Of a stretch of DNA of 64,000 bases, positions 50,901 through 62,017 are shown piece by piece. The number at the start of each line of letters is the position of its first letter. The first letter of the stretch is position 1. This stretch comes from Gnetum montanum (Eukaryota > Streptophyta > Gnetopsida > Gnetales > Gnetaceae), in NCBI GenBank assembly GCA_015680685.1, contig MNCI01007958.1, positions 536,046-600,045 of the forward strand, given 5' to 3'. The notes below the pieces were generated by a model. The model was not told the origin of the DNA. It worked only from the letters and a program-made list of their open reading frames with translations, and ran no database searches. The position numbers and the translations under genes are program-made.

Positions 50901-51612
50901 GTAAGGACTTGAGCTCTAGGGGCTTTTGTTTGAAGCTTTTAGGGATTTTCAGCTTTCCCTAATCATCATGGTCATAAATAATGGAGACTTGTTGATGAAC
51001 CTCTTCCATTTCATCCATGCTTTCTACATACGCTCGTACAAGCCCCTCATATGGTTCCATGCATAATGTGCTGCTAGCAGGATCAGCTGTCAGCCACTGG
51101 GTGCCTTCTTGAGTTATGGCTGCTACATACAGGCACTGTTGGACTGGTGATTCTTTGGTACACCGACTGCATGCTTGAATGGATGTCCACTTAGTAGACC
51201 ATAACTGCTGCACATAGTTGTACCTTGAGTCACTGTACGTGATGCATAGAATGTGCTTCTTCTCGATCTTTCCAAAAGGATTTTCTTTTGAAATTTCAAA
51301 GGAAAGATCTCGGAGTTCTAGTCTTGCATCCACCATGCTCAACCAGGCTCTTCCCATTATGATTAGGAAGTTTCCCTTGCAATTCTCTACACAGATGATA
51401 AGGAAATCGGCAGGATAGAACCACCCACAAACGGTGGTCACAAGATCCTCCACCAATCCCAAGGGGACGGTGATGGATTGGTCTGCCAGCTCGAGCTGAA
51501 TGTTGCTCTTCTTTAGTAGGGGCAGGTTCCAGTTCTTGCACATGTCATGAGAGATCAAATTGACCCCTGACCCCAAGTCCAAAAGAACTTTACACGGCTC
51601 ATTCCCTGCCAC
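47995..51612 (-). pseudogene. E2 pol remnant (protease, RT, RNase H, integrase)
   Basis: Protease at 51612-51250 with LLDLGSGVNLIS and FLIIMGRAWLSMVDARL. A linker has KKHILCITYSDSRYN. RT spans about 50817-50030: LKAGFIYSIADSEWVSPLVL, KDGKWRVCIDFRLLN, YSFLDGYSGYNQI, MPFGLCNAPATFQ, catalytic VLMDDFSTYG at about 50250. RNase H follows at 49990-49450 (MTDASNYSLGAML, HTDHSAI). Integrase at 49200-48300 has the HHCC-type segment, [19 protein letters not shown] and [16 protein letters not shown], so the D,D,E residues are all present, then the C-terminal GDKALYWNPSH. Domain order and FMDD-type RT place it in the Athila lineage. A handful of stops, mostly tag, interrupt it. Confidence 0.93.
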
Positions 51613-51639
51613 CTAAAGATAGATGAGGGGGCTTCCCGG

Positions 51640-54194
51640 ATTAGTCAATTTCTGGGGAAGATGGCTTGCCTTTATCTAGTCAATCACTACGTTGTGAGCA
51701 TGACTATTTGTACGTTGGAGGATGTTTGATTTGAAGGCTGCTCGAGCGGTGGAAGAGTGGAGGCAGTTTGAGGCTCAGAGGCACTAGCCACAGGTGTATG
51801 TGAGGGTATGTTCAGATTGTTGGGCCAGAAAAAAGGATGTTTTTGTGGTTTGGGTTTTGGTCCACTCGGCTGAGGTGCCAGTTGTAGATTGACAACCCTC
51901 GTAGCATTTTGTTGCTGTGGATATGGTGGTATCTCCCCCTACATAGGTGGAGTAGGTGGTAGTTAAGTGGAATGTTGTGGAGAAGGAACGACATGAGAAG
52001 GTGATGGAGGGTAGTAAAGATGTGGGCTTTCCCCCCTTGGTGATGGAGATTGTGGTCAAAAATATTCTGGAGGGTGGTAATAATTCTAAAATGCGGTGTG
52101 GCTGGAAGTGTCCTGTGGAGAGATTGGTTGCTGAATGTAGTACCCATAGGGATCTAGCTATCGGTAAGGGTACTGTTGCCTTGGAGGTGGCATCCCCCAC
52201 GCTTGTGGGTGTTGCCACTGCTGAAAGTATTCATAAGGTTGTGATGGCACTCCACTTGGATAATATCCTTGCCATTAGTGAAACTGCCTGGGATTTCCTT
52301 GGGGGTAAGGCAACCTTCAGGGTGTTTTCCTTTATGCCAAACGAGGATTCAATGCATACACCCCAGACTCTTAAAGATGTGACACCACAAGACAACACCC
52401 CTTAGGATGTTCGTATTGGCATATGCCACATTCATTGTCTTCCTCCATATCAGAGTCTACAACTTATTCTGCTACAACAACTTTGCCTTTACCCTTATGA
52501 TGGGCACGTTTAGCTTTCTTCTTCCTACGTCGATCACGATCATTACCTTTCTCTCTGGACTCTTCTGCAATTTTTAGAATACTTTGAAATCTTTCATCCA
52601 GAGAGTCCCACATCTTGTCAACCATTGCCGATATTTCATATCTAAACTTTTGTAAAGGCAAGGTTTTTTGGTTCACCACTGCTTCTAGTGGTGATTCCTC
52701 CTCATCTTCACAAAATCGGATTTTCCTTTTTCTGAGGGAAGGATCCTGGTTAAACTTTTTTGCACTCTCCTTCTTTCTGAGTTTTTCCTCTTCTTTGGCC
52801 ACTTGCTCAATGAGGTACTGCAGTTAATGAGCCCTCTGTTCTGATAATCATCCTTAGGTGAACATGCCAAGGGTCTTTCTCATTTCAAAGCGAAGCCCAT
52901 CAATGATATGGCGAAGCTATGCCCGCTGAGAGTAGCCATGACCAGGGCACCGATGTAGCAATGAATAGTACCCACTCATGGCTGCATCCAAGGGTTCATG
53001 ATTCCCTTGCTTCCAACCTTAGATTTGACATCTCAGATTCGCCACTCTAGAGTACGTTTGATACTTGTCATTGAAAATCTCAAGCATCGTACTCCATCTT
53101 CTAATTGATTCCAGTTCCAAAAACTGGTACCAACTTTCTGCTTCCTTGGTGAGTGTATGAGGGAACAGCTTAAGCTTCTGCCAATCATTATCAGTATTCT
53201 ATAGGGTGCAAGCATCATGGGATGCTTGCAAGTGAGTTTGTGGATTACAATTGTATCCCCCTTCAAACCTGGGGATGTTGTTCATATCAATGCGTCTAAT
53301 CCGGCTATCCTTCAAGTGCCTACTAGGGATCTGAACTACCTCAGCAATATGAAGCATGCTCTGAGTAGCCATCAATGGTTCATCTGAGTCATAGTCCTAT
53401 TAAGCACCATGGTGTCTATGACGATTGCAGCTACCCCTCATTTCATGACGGTGAGGCTCGCGCAATTGGTCACATGCTTCCTTACGTTGTTCCTTTCGGT
53501 CCTTACGACCATCATCACCTCGCTCCTTTCTAACACAGTTATGATCAGCGTCTGAACTGGATGAAGGTAGTGGGCAGTGAGAGGATGGAGAAGAGGGAGA
53601 GGGATCGCCACCACCCTGGTGTCGATCTCCCCTTCTGCTCTGGTGGCAACCTTGATCATCCTGCCCATCTTTGCTTGTGCTGTGACCTTTCCTGCGTGAC
53701 CCTCCATCGTCCTAGGGGTCCCAATCACTTGCTTGCTTGTTCTGGATGATGGATTGGAGGATTTGATTCCATAGAGGAAGTTCAACCGAATGGGAGTCAT
53801 GAAAGATAGGCTTCCCATCGTCCTGCAGCCCTTGTAAGAATAAGGGGTTATTGAATTTTTTTTCCTTCATGTGTTTGTACTGTTCTGCCTATTGCTGATC
53901 TCGTACTCGTTGGGCCTCAGTGGGACAATAGTCCCGGTAGTCATGGTCCTCCATGACATACTCTGCACCACAGTCCTGGAGGCCTAGTCTAGCAAGATTG
54001 TGAAACAGCATTCCAGGAGCCAATTGGTTAGGTGGTAGTACAATGTTACTTTCCATGTCTTGCCATTGTAGATGTTCATCCTAATGTAGGATGAATGTGA
54101 AATCAGGGACATATTCATCGGGATGCTTGTCTACCACCCGATATTCTTGTGGCACCGATGGGTTGGATCCATCTCGCCTGTGAGAAGAAGACAT
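51640..54194 (-). pseudogene. E2 gag remnant
   Basis: It starts MSSSHRRDGSNPS at 54194. It includes DFTFILH, NIVLPPNQLAPGMLFHNLAR, a charged zone rich in Ser, Asp, Arg and His (53700-53420), and the capsid-like core (53300-52880): IPRFEGGYNCNPQTHLQA, DWQKLKLFPHTLTKEAESWY, EPLDAAMSGYYSLLHRC. A Lys-rich coiled tail follows at 52802-52464 and then a Pro/Gln/Tyr-rich spacer (52200-51750) leading to protease. Gag and pol appear to share one frame apart from stops. No CCHC knuckle was recognised apart from CGICQYEHPKGC near 52420, which may be a degenerate one. Confidence 0.88.
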
Positions 54195-54340
54195 ATTGGA
54201 TATTAGATGATCCATTTAATCGGTGTACTTTACCTTTTCTTTAGTCTGCCTAGCGTGCGTAAGTTCTACTATCATGGGTTTGTTCCAACAACGTGAATAA
54301 TAAGTTTGCTAAGGTTAATTGGCACATGTAAGACTAACAG

Positions 54341-54358
54341 TCCCCAGCAACAGCACCA
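54341..54358 (-). other. E2 primer-binding site, tRNA-Asp type
   Basis: The minus strand reads TGGTGCTGTTGCTGGGGA. It differs from TGGCGCCGTTGCCGGGGA only at positions 4, 7 and 13, each the C of a CpG now read as T. Confidence 0.85.
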
Positions 54359-54359
54359 A

Positions 54360-55278
54360 TGATGAGCGGCTAGGTACCCCTACGCCCAACCATGCAAATC
54401 ATGGGCGTTCACACGTGACTCGATCGAATTTCGTAGACTGTAAGCACTTAACATACACCAGACCTTTAACTAGCAAAACCCTTTGTTAGAATGGTTGTTG
54501 TCTTCTCAACCTCACTTGTGAGTATCTAGTAGCGATGGTTAAGTGAGATTGAGGCAACTGATTTTTATGGCTTTTTACTTTATCTTTTGGTGTCTAATTA
54601 AGGTATGAAAAGTAAGGAATGAAATATTATCTAATCTATAATTATCCTAATCTATAACTTAACAATTCCTAGCATAAGTATTCGGTCCCATCTTCTATGC
54701 ACATTCTAAGCATCCCCTAACCACTATGGGGTTACCAGACGTTAAGCGTCATTGGGTTGCCAAGTGTTGGGTTTATGTTCGAGATGGTCATACTTATGGT
54801 TCCTACGAACTATAAATGAGCAAGAGCGATTAAAATAATAACAAGAGAAACTTAAGTACTATTAAAGCATAAAAAGATTAAACTATTAAATGCATTAAAT
54901 AACTAAATCCAATTGCTGTAAGGAATGATTGAAAAGCTCATCTTTATTGCCGTTCACGCCAATGGGCTCAAGTACATCAGCACTCGAATAAAGAGCCAGA
55001 CACCTTTCTTACACCTACTATGGGCACTTGAAAAATATTCTATCTCCTACGGGAATAAACTGTAAGAGCTTTGCTATAAATAACAAAAAGATACCTCAAT
55101 GAGGTGAAAGGCCCTCTTATTTATAGGTTGAAATAAGTGCCACATAAATAGGGTCACATCAACACATGGAAGGATGCGTCGATGGGGCCACGTATACGGG
55201 GCCACGTCGACGCGACCACATATATGGGGTCCTGTATACATGGCCTAGTAAACACGGCGACCAACAAACACTTCATTA
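54360..55278 (-). repeat. 5' LTR of E2
   Basis: 919 bp, tgatgagcggctaggtaccc to acacttcatta in plus orientation. The last bases atta stand where the partner has atca. TATA box on the minus strand at 55125-55118. Confidence 0.93.
55118..55125 (-). promoter_or_regulatory. TATA box of the E2 5' LTR
   Basis: TATAAATA on the minus strand followed by AGAGGGCC, as in the 3' LTR. Confidence 0.7.
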
Positions 55279-56225
55279 GGTGCCTTACCATAGGCATTAT
55301 GAATCCTTGTGTGTTATTAATGATTAAAATAATCATTAGCCCTTCTTTCCAAGATTCAAACCAAGTCCAAACCACATACATTTTAGTGAGATCACATTGT
55401 TTTATCTCTTGGATTGACAACCATAAGACTACCATCGTTGCAAGGAGTAGTATCATTTGGTGTTTCGTCTAAGGGAGGAGTTTATTCATGGCAGTTCTTT
55501 CTTTCTTTCTCTTTTGATTTCTGATAAGCCACCAACCTTCAGGCATGGTTAACATGTCTTTTTAGTAGGACCCTTAGAAATTTATTTAGTGTCCTTTTAT
55601 TTTCTTTTTATTTATGTCAACCTTACTAGAGGGCTACCTTCAGGCATGGGTAACATGTCTTTCTAATGATATGGTAAGGCAACACTTATTTTACTCTTAC
55701 TTCCATCTTTTGTTAAATCTACAAGGATATAATTACAACCTTAGCAGCATGATAGAACATACAAAAGTAATCCAAGAAAATCCATAAATTCTCTTGATGT
55801 TACAGCCTTTGCATTCCCACTTGGTTCTTCACTTTTATGTCTAGGCACAATTATTATGAGTTTATTCTTAGTTTGATGATGGAAAAGAATATCATTATGA
55901 CCATGGTAAGAACCTCTTATTAATGGAAAGGATGTATGAATGGATGATATAGCCTTACTATCCAAATAACCAGTCCATTATGACTTTGACAACATAGAGA
56001 AAACTCACCTCATTGGGCTACATCTTATGGTTTCATTCACAATTGATATTATTGACAAAGGAAATAAAAAAAATGTGGAAAGAGTTGAAAAGAATGGGAC
56101 AAATTTGCATTAAGAAATGAGAAAATGACAAAAAAATGTAAAATAAAAAGATGAAAAACACTTATTAATTCTTGATTTTAGGATGGGGCATCTTCTCCAT
56201 GACTAAGCTTTTGACCATGATAAGA
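55279..56225. other. E3 non-coding DNA right of E2
   Basis: It continues E3 after the E2 insertion and resembles E1 near 24450 and 25120-25250 (caggcatgggtaacatgtct; aaaataaaaagatgaaaaac). That is the segment downstream of integrase, although gag lies just to its right. This shows that pol is missing from E3. Confidence 0.65.
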
Positions 56226-56229
56226 ATTA

Positions 56230-58585
56230 ATAAGTGGTAGGCAAGCTCCATGCATTTGTGAATAGTGTTAGACCTTCATTTTCAAGTCACTAGGTGTCTT
56301 CTGGTTTAGTGGTGATTATGTAGATGGGTTGTTGCTCACACACTTGGTTTTGAAATGTACGGTGGATCAAAATAGAAGTTGCATTAACTTTGTGGATGTC
56401 TAGCCCATGACTGCACACTTTATCATCATTAGTGATTCACAGATTCTTCTATCTCTCCACAGTACTAGATTTGGAGTAATGATGGATGTTGGCCTTTGCA
56501 TATGATTGGATGACATTGGTTGTGAAAGGAAGGATGTTGTACTTGATTGGCATTGTGCTAGTTTGGATGAGTTAGTAGGTCTATGAGTGTTGAGCTTACA
56601 TGTGGGAACTATCCTAAAGACATGACATTTCTGAGATTGTGGTGGAGATATACTGGCATTATCATTTCTATGTATGCTCATAGCACAAGTGACATTTTTT
56701 CATTGATTCTATGGTGTTGAACCTTCTTGTGTTGTTGGCTATGACATGTGATGGAGGGAAGTATGAGAATATTGAGGATATGATAAAGGATGAGAGGTGT
56801 GAGGTGGTGACCTCATAGAAGATGTTGCAAGTTGATGATATTCAAGAGAGTAGTAGTAGTGATTTGAGGTAGAGGAAGTAGAACTAGTTGGTGAAATAGG
56901 TTGTTGAACATAGTATCCAAATGGGTTTGGTTGATAATAAGGGTATTACTAGTTTGATGATGGCCTCCCCCGTGACTCTGGGTTTTGCCATTGTGGTTGA
57001 TAGTAGTTTTGAGGCTGCTAAGAAGTCCCACTAACATAGTATGGTTAGTTGTAGAACTATCTATGATTAGCTTGTAAGAAAGGTAATTTCCTAGGTATTT
57101 GTTTTTGTATGAACTTGGGATTCAATGAAAAAGCCCAATACTCATGTAGATGTAACATGATTGGGCAATACCCCTTCATATGGTCATATATGCATATGTC
57201 ACATCCATCATCTTCTTTGGTAGTTGAGTCTATAGCCTCTTCTTCTACAACCATTTTTCCTTTCTGTTGATCAGTGTTCTTACCTGTCTTTTGGTCCCTT
57301 TTCCTCCTTTTTTTGTGATCACTTGATATGTTTTGCATTACTCTCTCCTCTATGGTTTTTATGCAAGTTGTAACTTTCTCATTTATCCATTTTGACATCT
57401 TATCTAACATTGTCAGAAGTTTAGCAATAGACTATAGCATTAGCAAGGTTTGTTGTAAAATCATCTCATCAAGAGCTACTTCTTTTTCCTTAGCATAGAG
57501 ATAAACACTCTTCTTTTGAAGAGTTGGGTCCTAGTGATATTCCTTAACATTCTCTCGTATACATGGCTCTTCTTCTTCTTTTGCCACATGCTTAATTAGC
57601 CTTTAGATCTGATGGATTCTTAGTTCATATAATCGACCTTGAGCATACATCCCAAGGGTCTTTCTTGTTTGACTATGAAGCCCATCGATCATGTTGAAAA
57701 GTTTCTCTTCCTCAAAGAAACCATGGCCTAAACATCTATACAGTAGAAAATAGTATCTATGTAGGGTCATATCCAAGGATTCATGTTGTTCCTGTTTCCA
57801 TCCTTGGATTCATTTCCTTAGGTTGGACACCCTTGCATAGGTTTGGTACTTCTTGTTGAAGAGTTCCAACATTGTAGAACACCAATGGATTGAATTTGGT
57901 CTTAAAGATCTATACCATACTTTGGCTTTGTCTATTAGTATCCTAGGAAAGAGCTTATAGCCTCTCACAAATTTAGGGATGCTATTCATATCAAGCCTTT
58001 TGATGCAACTTTCCTTACAATGCCTATGGGATATTTTAACAACCTTTGTGATCTATGTCATGCTCTTAGTGACCAACAAGGGTTCATCGTCATCAAACAT
58101 GTCATGGTAAAAATCTCTGTTTCTATTTGTCTTATTGTGATGATTTTTCCTATGTGCATTTTGATGTCTTTGATTTTTCCCTTGATTTTGATCTCCATGT
58201 TTATCTGAACCCCATAGTGGAGCTCTATTTCTATACCTACATTCATCTTGATTAGAACTAGATGTTAAGATGAAGAGGAAGATGAGGAGTTGGGAGAATT
58301 GCCATGGCTTCTATAGTTCTCCCTTTGGTCCTTTAATTTATCTTTTCAAGGTTTTGAGGAGGTCCTAGGCCTTGAGGTCCTCCTTGATCTAGGACTTACT
58401 CCATCTCCTATAGGATTGTTTTCCTTAGGTGAATATTGTCCTTGAGTGTAGTAAGGGTGGTCATGAACATATGAAATCCTTGCATGAGGTTGGTCACTCT
58501 AATTTTCTTTAATATATATCTTATTACTTCTCCAATGAATGTTCTCTTTGTATGATGCATTATTGTTTCCATGTGAAAGAGACAT
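56230..58585 (-). pseudogene. E3 gag and post-protease remnant
   Basis: It starts MSLSHGNNNASY at 58585, with a Lys-rich tail at 57410-57057 (SSDHKKRRKRDQKTGKN, KGKMVVEEE, CDICIYDHMKGYCPI) and a spacer region rich in His, Pro and Ser to 56700. Then comes a fragment like the linker after protease (EQQPIYIITTKPEDT near 56330) that ends near 56250, where sequence equivalent to that downstream of integrase begins. Stops and frameshifts are frequent. Protease itself was not found. Confidence 0.7.
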
Positions 58586-58691
58586 TGTTGTTAGTTTATA
58601 ATGTGTGTGAATTAATATCTTCTAAAAGATAATTCGTTAATGCATTTATAGCGATTGTGTATAATATAACTAACCTAGATAGCTAGCACCA

Positions 58692-58709
58692 TCCCCGAAA
58701 ATGACTCCA
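58692..58709 (-). other. E3 primer-binding site, decayed tRNA-Asp type
   Basis: The minus strand reads TGGAGTCATTTTCGGGGA, matching the tRNA-Asp complement at twelve of eighteen positions, directly inside the LTR fragment. Confidence 0.6.
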
Positions 58710-58710
58710 A

Positions 58711-59009
58711 TGATGAGTAGTGAGTACCCCTATGCTCAACTATACAAATCATAAGCATTCATGCACAATTCGGTCGAATTTCATGGATGGGACTAGTTGT
58801 GGCATCTAGATCGTTATGTCTTGATTGTAGTTCGCTATCTTTCCACTTGGACTACTCATAGCTTTGTCACATATGGTTTAGTCCAAGGTGAGGCATATGA
58901 TAATTGATGTTGTTTTGGCCTTGGGCTACTCCTAATGATAATAAGAAAATCAATTACTTAACTATTTAACAATAGAAAGTAAAGTCTAAACTAGCCTACA
59001 TGCAATGAG
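58711..59009 (-). repeat. Truncated 5' LTR of E3
   Basis: It matches 36162-36460 (gatgggactagttgtggcat, ttgggctactcctaatg) and stops after actagcctacatgcaatgag. The outer two thirds, with the TATA box, are gone. The E6 pre-protease region follows directly. Confidence 0.85.
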
Positions 59010-59589
59010 TGGCTCTAAGCATAAGCCTTCAAAGTAGGCTTTTTTCATATCAAATAGTCCACAAATATTCTCACAAACATATGTGGCTACTAACCCTATA
59101 TTAACTACTTCTGAATTTATTGTCAAGCCATCTTCAAATTAAAGGTCCTCAAATGTTCACACTGTCATCTTGACCCATGCAATCACAAATTGGATTAAGG
59201 TTAGATACCTTTCCAAGAAACAATCTAATTCTAAGAGTTCTCTAATCTACTTGCAAATTGCAGAAAATGATCCATGCAAGCCTATACTAGATTTAGATTT
59301 CAAGGTAAAGATAATGTTTCAAGAGATGTATCAGACCTAGAACCTACCTTCACTCAAGAAATGTAACTTTAGGTTAGAGCTTACAAATTAGTCCATCAAT
59401 GTTTCTTTGGAATTGGTAAAGGACATTGTGACCACCATTTATGATTGATCATATCAAGCAAATTTCTTAGTAATTCACATGGATAATGGCAAGGAGGACT
59501 TCCCTATTATCATAGAAAGCACTTAGCAAAGTACAGTTAATGACAAGATGGGGATCAGAAACCTTTCATTGGAAATCTTCAAGGATAAC
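59010..59589 (+). pseudogene. E6 pre-protease and protease remnant, cut by E5
   Basis: Plus-strand translation gives NDPCKPILDLDFKV (family NEPCKVLLDLGSGV), NLPSLKKCNFRLELT, LVKDIVTTIYD, NFLVIHMDNGKEDFPII and MGIRNLSLEIFKDN at the junction. The protease catalytic motif is altered. The next residues of the same domain reappear at 62264. Several tag stops are present. Confidence 0.8.
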
Positions 59590-61440
59590 TGTTGGCGACC
59601 ATTTGGGACACAATCGCCAACGAGTGTCCTCGAACAGGGTTTAGGTGCTTGCTGGTCTCTGGCAACACCAAGGCCTAGATACCTCCAAATAGACTCAGTA
59701 GTTAATGTGAGTATGTGTGTGCGCTGTTGCGGTGTGCGGTTGTAAAAAATGAAATGATTGCATTGTGTGTAAACTACAAATGACTTATCTTAAAGAGATT
59801 CAGCCGACTTTGCCAAGTACTGTGAGTTTTTGAGAGTTCCTATTTTGTTCAATTGCCTAGTCTACGCGGTCCTTATAATACTTACTTGTAACAAATAAAA
59901 TTTTGCAAAAACATNACCCTCTTGACTATTGAATCGTTCAACGGCATGACTACAAGCAGAGGCTCTCTTACACCGATCTCAATAGCAGTTCTTATATGTT
60001 GCACAATAATAAAATTTACTACTAAATGCTCTTAAGGCTTTTAAACACAAGTGCTTCTATGGAAAAATTTTAATAGAAATTTCTATCGTGCAACAAGAAC
60101 AATAAGAGTAATCTAAAAATCCCAAAATTATTTGCCAAGGATGATACTATCTAAACCACTAGCTAAACAATTTAAACAAAATAAAAAATAATAAACATAA
60201 CTCACAGGACTATGACAAAGAGGCTAAAATCTTTTCTTTAGCAAGTCATCTTACAAACAATCTTTCACACTTTCTTCTTTACAAATGCTCTTCCCAAGAC
60301 TCAAAATGTGTCTCCAAGTGAGAGCCCAAGTGTATTCCCCAAGTGTGGTATCAATGTCTTCTCCCAAGTCCTCCCTTCTTTTTCTTACCTTTGAAGCCTT
60401 TTTATAGGGTTCAAAAGGTAGTTACATACTCAAAAATATCTTAGCTAACTTCTCTCCCAAGTAACTTGCCCAACAAGTTAGGAAGTATTAACTTAGGAAG
60501 TTAGGGAGTTAGGAAGTTAGGAGAAATATTGCAAAAATTGCTTTTGTGAATAATGAAAAATAAATCTAATAGCTCCATATAATTGTTATTTTCATTTTTA
60601 TTTTTTATAATTAATAAGTTTTGAATACTATTGAAGGCTTAGTAATTTTATGAACCAGGTGATGGTAAAAAATAATACAATATCCACCTTGGTGTAGACG
60701 TTGGTGGTAGCGGTAGCTAATCTGTGTAAATTTATATAAATAATGTATCTACATTTGCACCCGTGTAAAATTTGCTGGAAATAGAAATAAAAATTTGGTG
60801 ATGGCTTAAAATATGAGGTCCGAATGTGAAGGCGCCAAGCCTGAAACTGCCAGCAAATAATTCCAAATTATCCCGCTTTGCCAAAATCGTTATCAACTAC
60901 CACTGTGAAAGAAGGGTCTGCCGCTGCATCCGGCATCGTTGTCGTGTGGTGTTCAGTTACTGAAGAGTGAAGGAGGAAGATTTTCTTGAAGAAAAAATGA
61001 TGTGCTGAACATACGGTTTTGAAAAAAAAATAGGCCAGAATTCAAATGACAAATGCAATTTAGGGTTTCAGTTGCCTAGAATTCTTTTTTTTTTGTTTTG
61101 CCCCAAATTCGCCTAGGGCTTCTATGAATCTGCATGCTTGCGGAACGCATAGCATCAGCGTAAGACAACGAAGGATAAGGTAAGTTGAGAATGGCCCTAC
61201 AACGGCCAAAAAAATCCTCTGTGTAGTGCACACCTTGCGGAACGCAGAGAATGTTCAGGAAGGCGTTGAAGGTAAGCAAATCTAGGGAAAGTTGAAGTGC
61301 TGCATATTGGTGGGAAAAAAAATTTGAAACTGAAGGTGTTGCTACTCGAATTCAAGAACTGCCCCGCGAAGCTCTAATTGTGGTTCCTATTTCAATTGGA
61401 GCAGCAACGACCATAAGAGCTCCTCCTCTGCCATCTTTGG

Positions 61441-61548
61441 AACCATGTCCGCCATCCTTGAAACCACGTCCTTGCAAAGCTCTATCACAACACGCCCGGC
61501 AGGGGTGCCACAGATCTTGAGGTCAAAGAAAATAGTCAGGTTCACCAT
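61441..61548 (-). pseudogene. Cyclophilin-like N-terminal gene fragment in E5
   Basis: From the ATG at 61548 the minus strand reads MVNLTIFFDLKICG, then PAGRVVIELCKDVV. This fits the N-terminus of plant cyclophilins (peptidyl-prolyl isomerases; pattern FFD..IGG..AGR.V.EL..DVVPKTAENF). The match ends near 61441, where the family's active-site Arg and Phe region should begin. The sequence continues as an unrelated open stretch to a stop. The ATG is preceded by a leader with ctagggtttgtcgatc, typical of plant 5' UTRs. It is probably a captured first exon and not a working gene. Confidence 0.6.
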
Positions 61549-61744
61549 TCTATCTCGATCAGATCGCGTACGAAAATAGAAACCGTTAAAGATCGACAAA
61601 CCCTAGCACTTTTGGAAAATCTACTGATGCCTGTAGATCAGCTGCTGTATCGCCATTTTCGCAAATTTCTTTGCACGCATTACTGTTACTTGGTAAATCA
61701 TGAACTGAATGAAAGCATAATTTTAAATTTACCTCTGCATCAGT

Positions 61745-62017
61745 ACCAATGCATCTCCTTTCCAATCCATGAGCAATACCATAGTTTAGATCATTGTACT
61801 TACTGTCATCTATGAAAATTGTTCCATTTGCATAACTTTCATTTTCTATATTCAATTTTGTTGTAGTATTTAAATTAACAATATCTTCTCCATCATTTTG
61901 CAAACATCCACTGATAGTTTTCCCATTTTTGTTATTCATACAATCTATTGATTTTAATTTTTGAATTTTCATTTCTAGTTCTCTTCTCTCATTCTTTACC
62001 AGTATCCAAATGATCAA
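61745..62017 (-). CDS. Unrecognised open segment in E5, possibly a captured exon
   Basis: Open from MIIWILVKNERRELEMKI at 62017, Asn/Lys-rich, to about 61745, where GCAGAG is followed by GTAAAT, a plausible splice donor. The frame stays open to 61586. No family recognised. It may belong to the same captured gene as the cyclophilin-like fragment, to another gene, or be chance. Confidence 0.25.

Larger units (their letters stand above)
42011..55278 (-). mobile_element. E2: most complete Athila-type element, 13.3 kb, nested in E3
   Basis: Minus-strand order: 5' LTR 55278-54360, primer site 54358-54341, gag 54194 to about 51640, protease-RT-RNase H-integrase 51612 to about 48000, non-coding DNA with an internal promoter-like cassette, third ORF 46021-43196, 3' LTR 42917-42011. 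Target duplications are ggtgt (42006-42010) and ggtgc (55279-55283), one C-to-T apart. The LTRs differ at roughly one base in twelve over their first 215 positions by eye. Stops are fewer than in E1 or E6. It is not intact. Confidence 0.95.
36162..59009 (-). mobile_element. E3: pol-less Athila-type element, split by E2 and a solo LTR
   Basis: On the minus strand: truncated 5' LTR (59009-58711), primer site, gag (58585 to about 56700), non-coding DNA, [E2 55278-42011], non-coding DNA with an internal promoter-like cassette, a third ORF (40910-38211), [solo LTR 38209-37295], 3' LTR (37052-36162). The two LTRs match over their first 300 bases and then the left one stops at about 59009, so a deletion took the rest of it plus neighbouring E6 sequence. 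No RT, RNase H or integrase is present. Without its inserts the element was about 8.7 kb. Confidence 0.85.

Noticed and set aside
51956-52405. 149-codon plus-strand open frame
   Set aside because: Antisense to the Pro/Gln-rich gag spacer of E2; no motif of its own.
53438-53818. 126-codon minus-strand open frame
   Set aside because: Wrong frame within E2 gag; the gag frame identified by alignment with E1 and E6 runs through the same bases.
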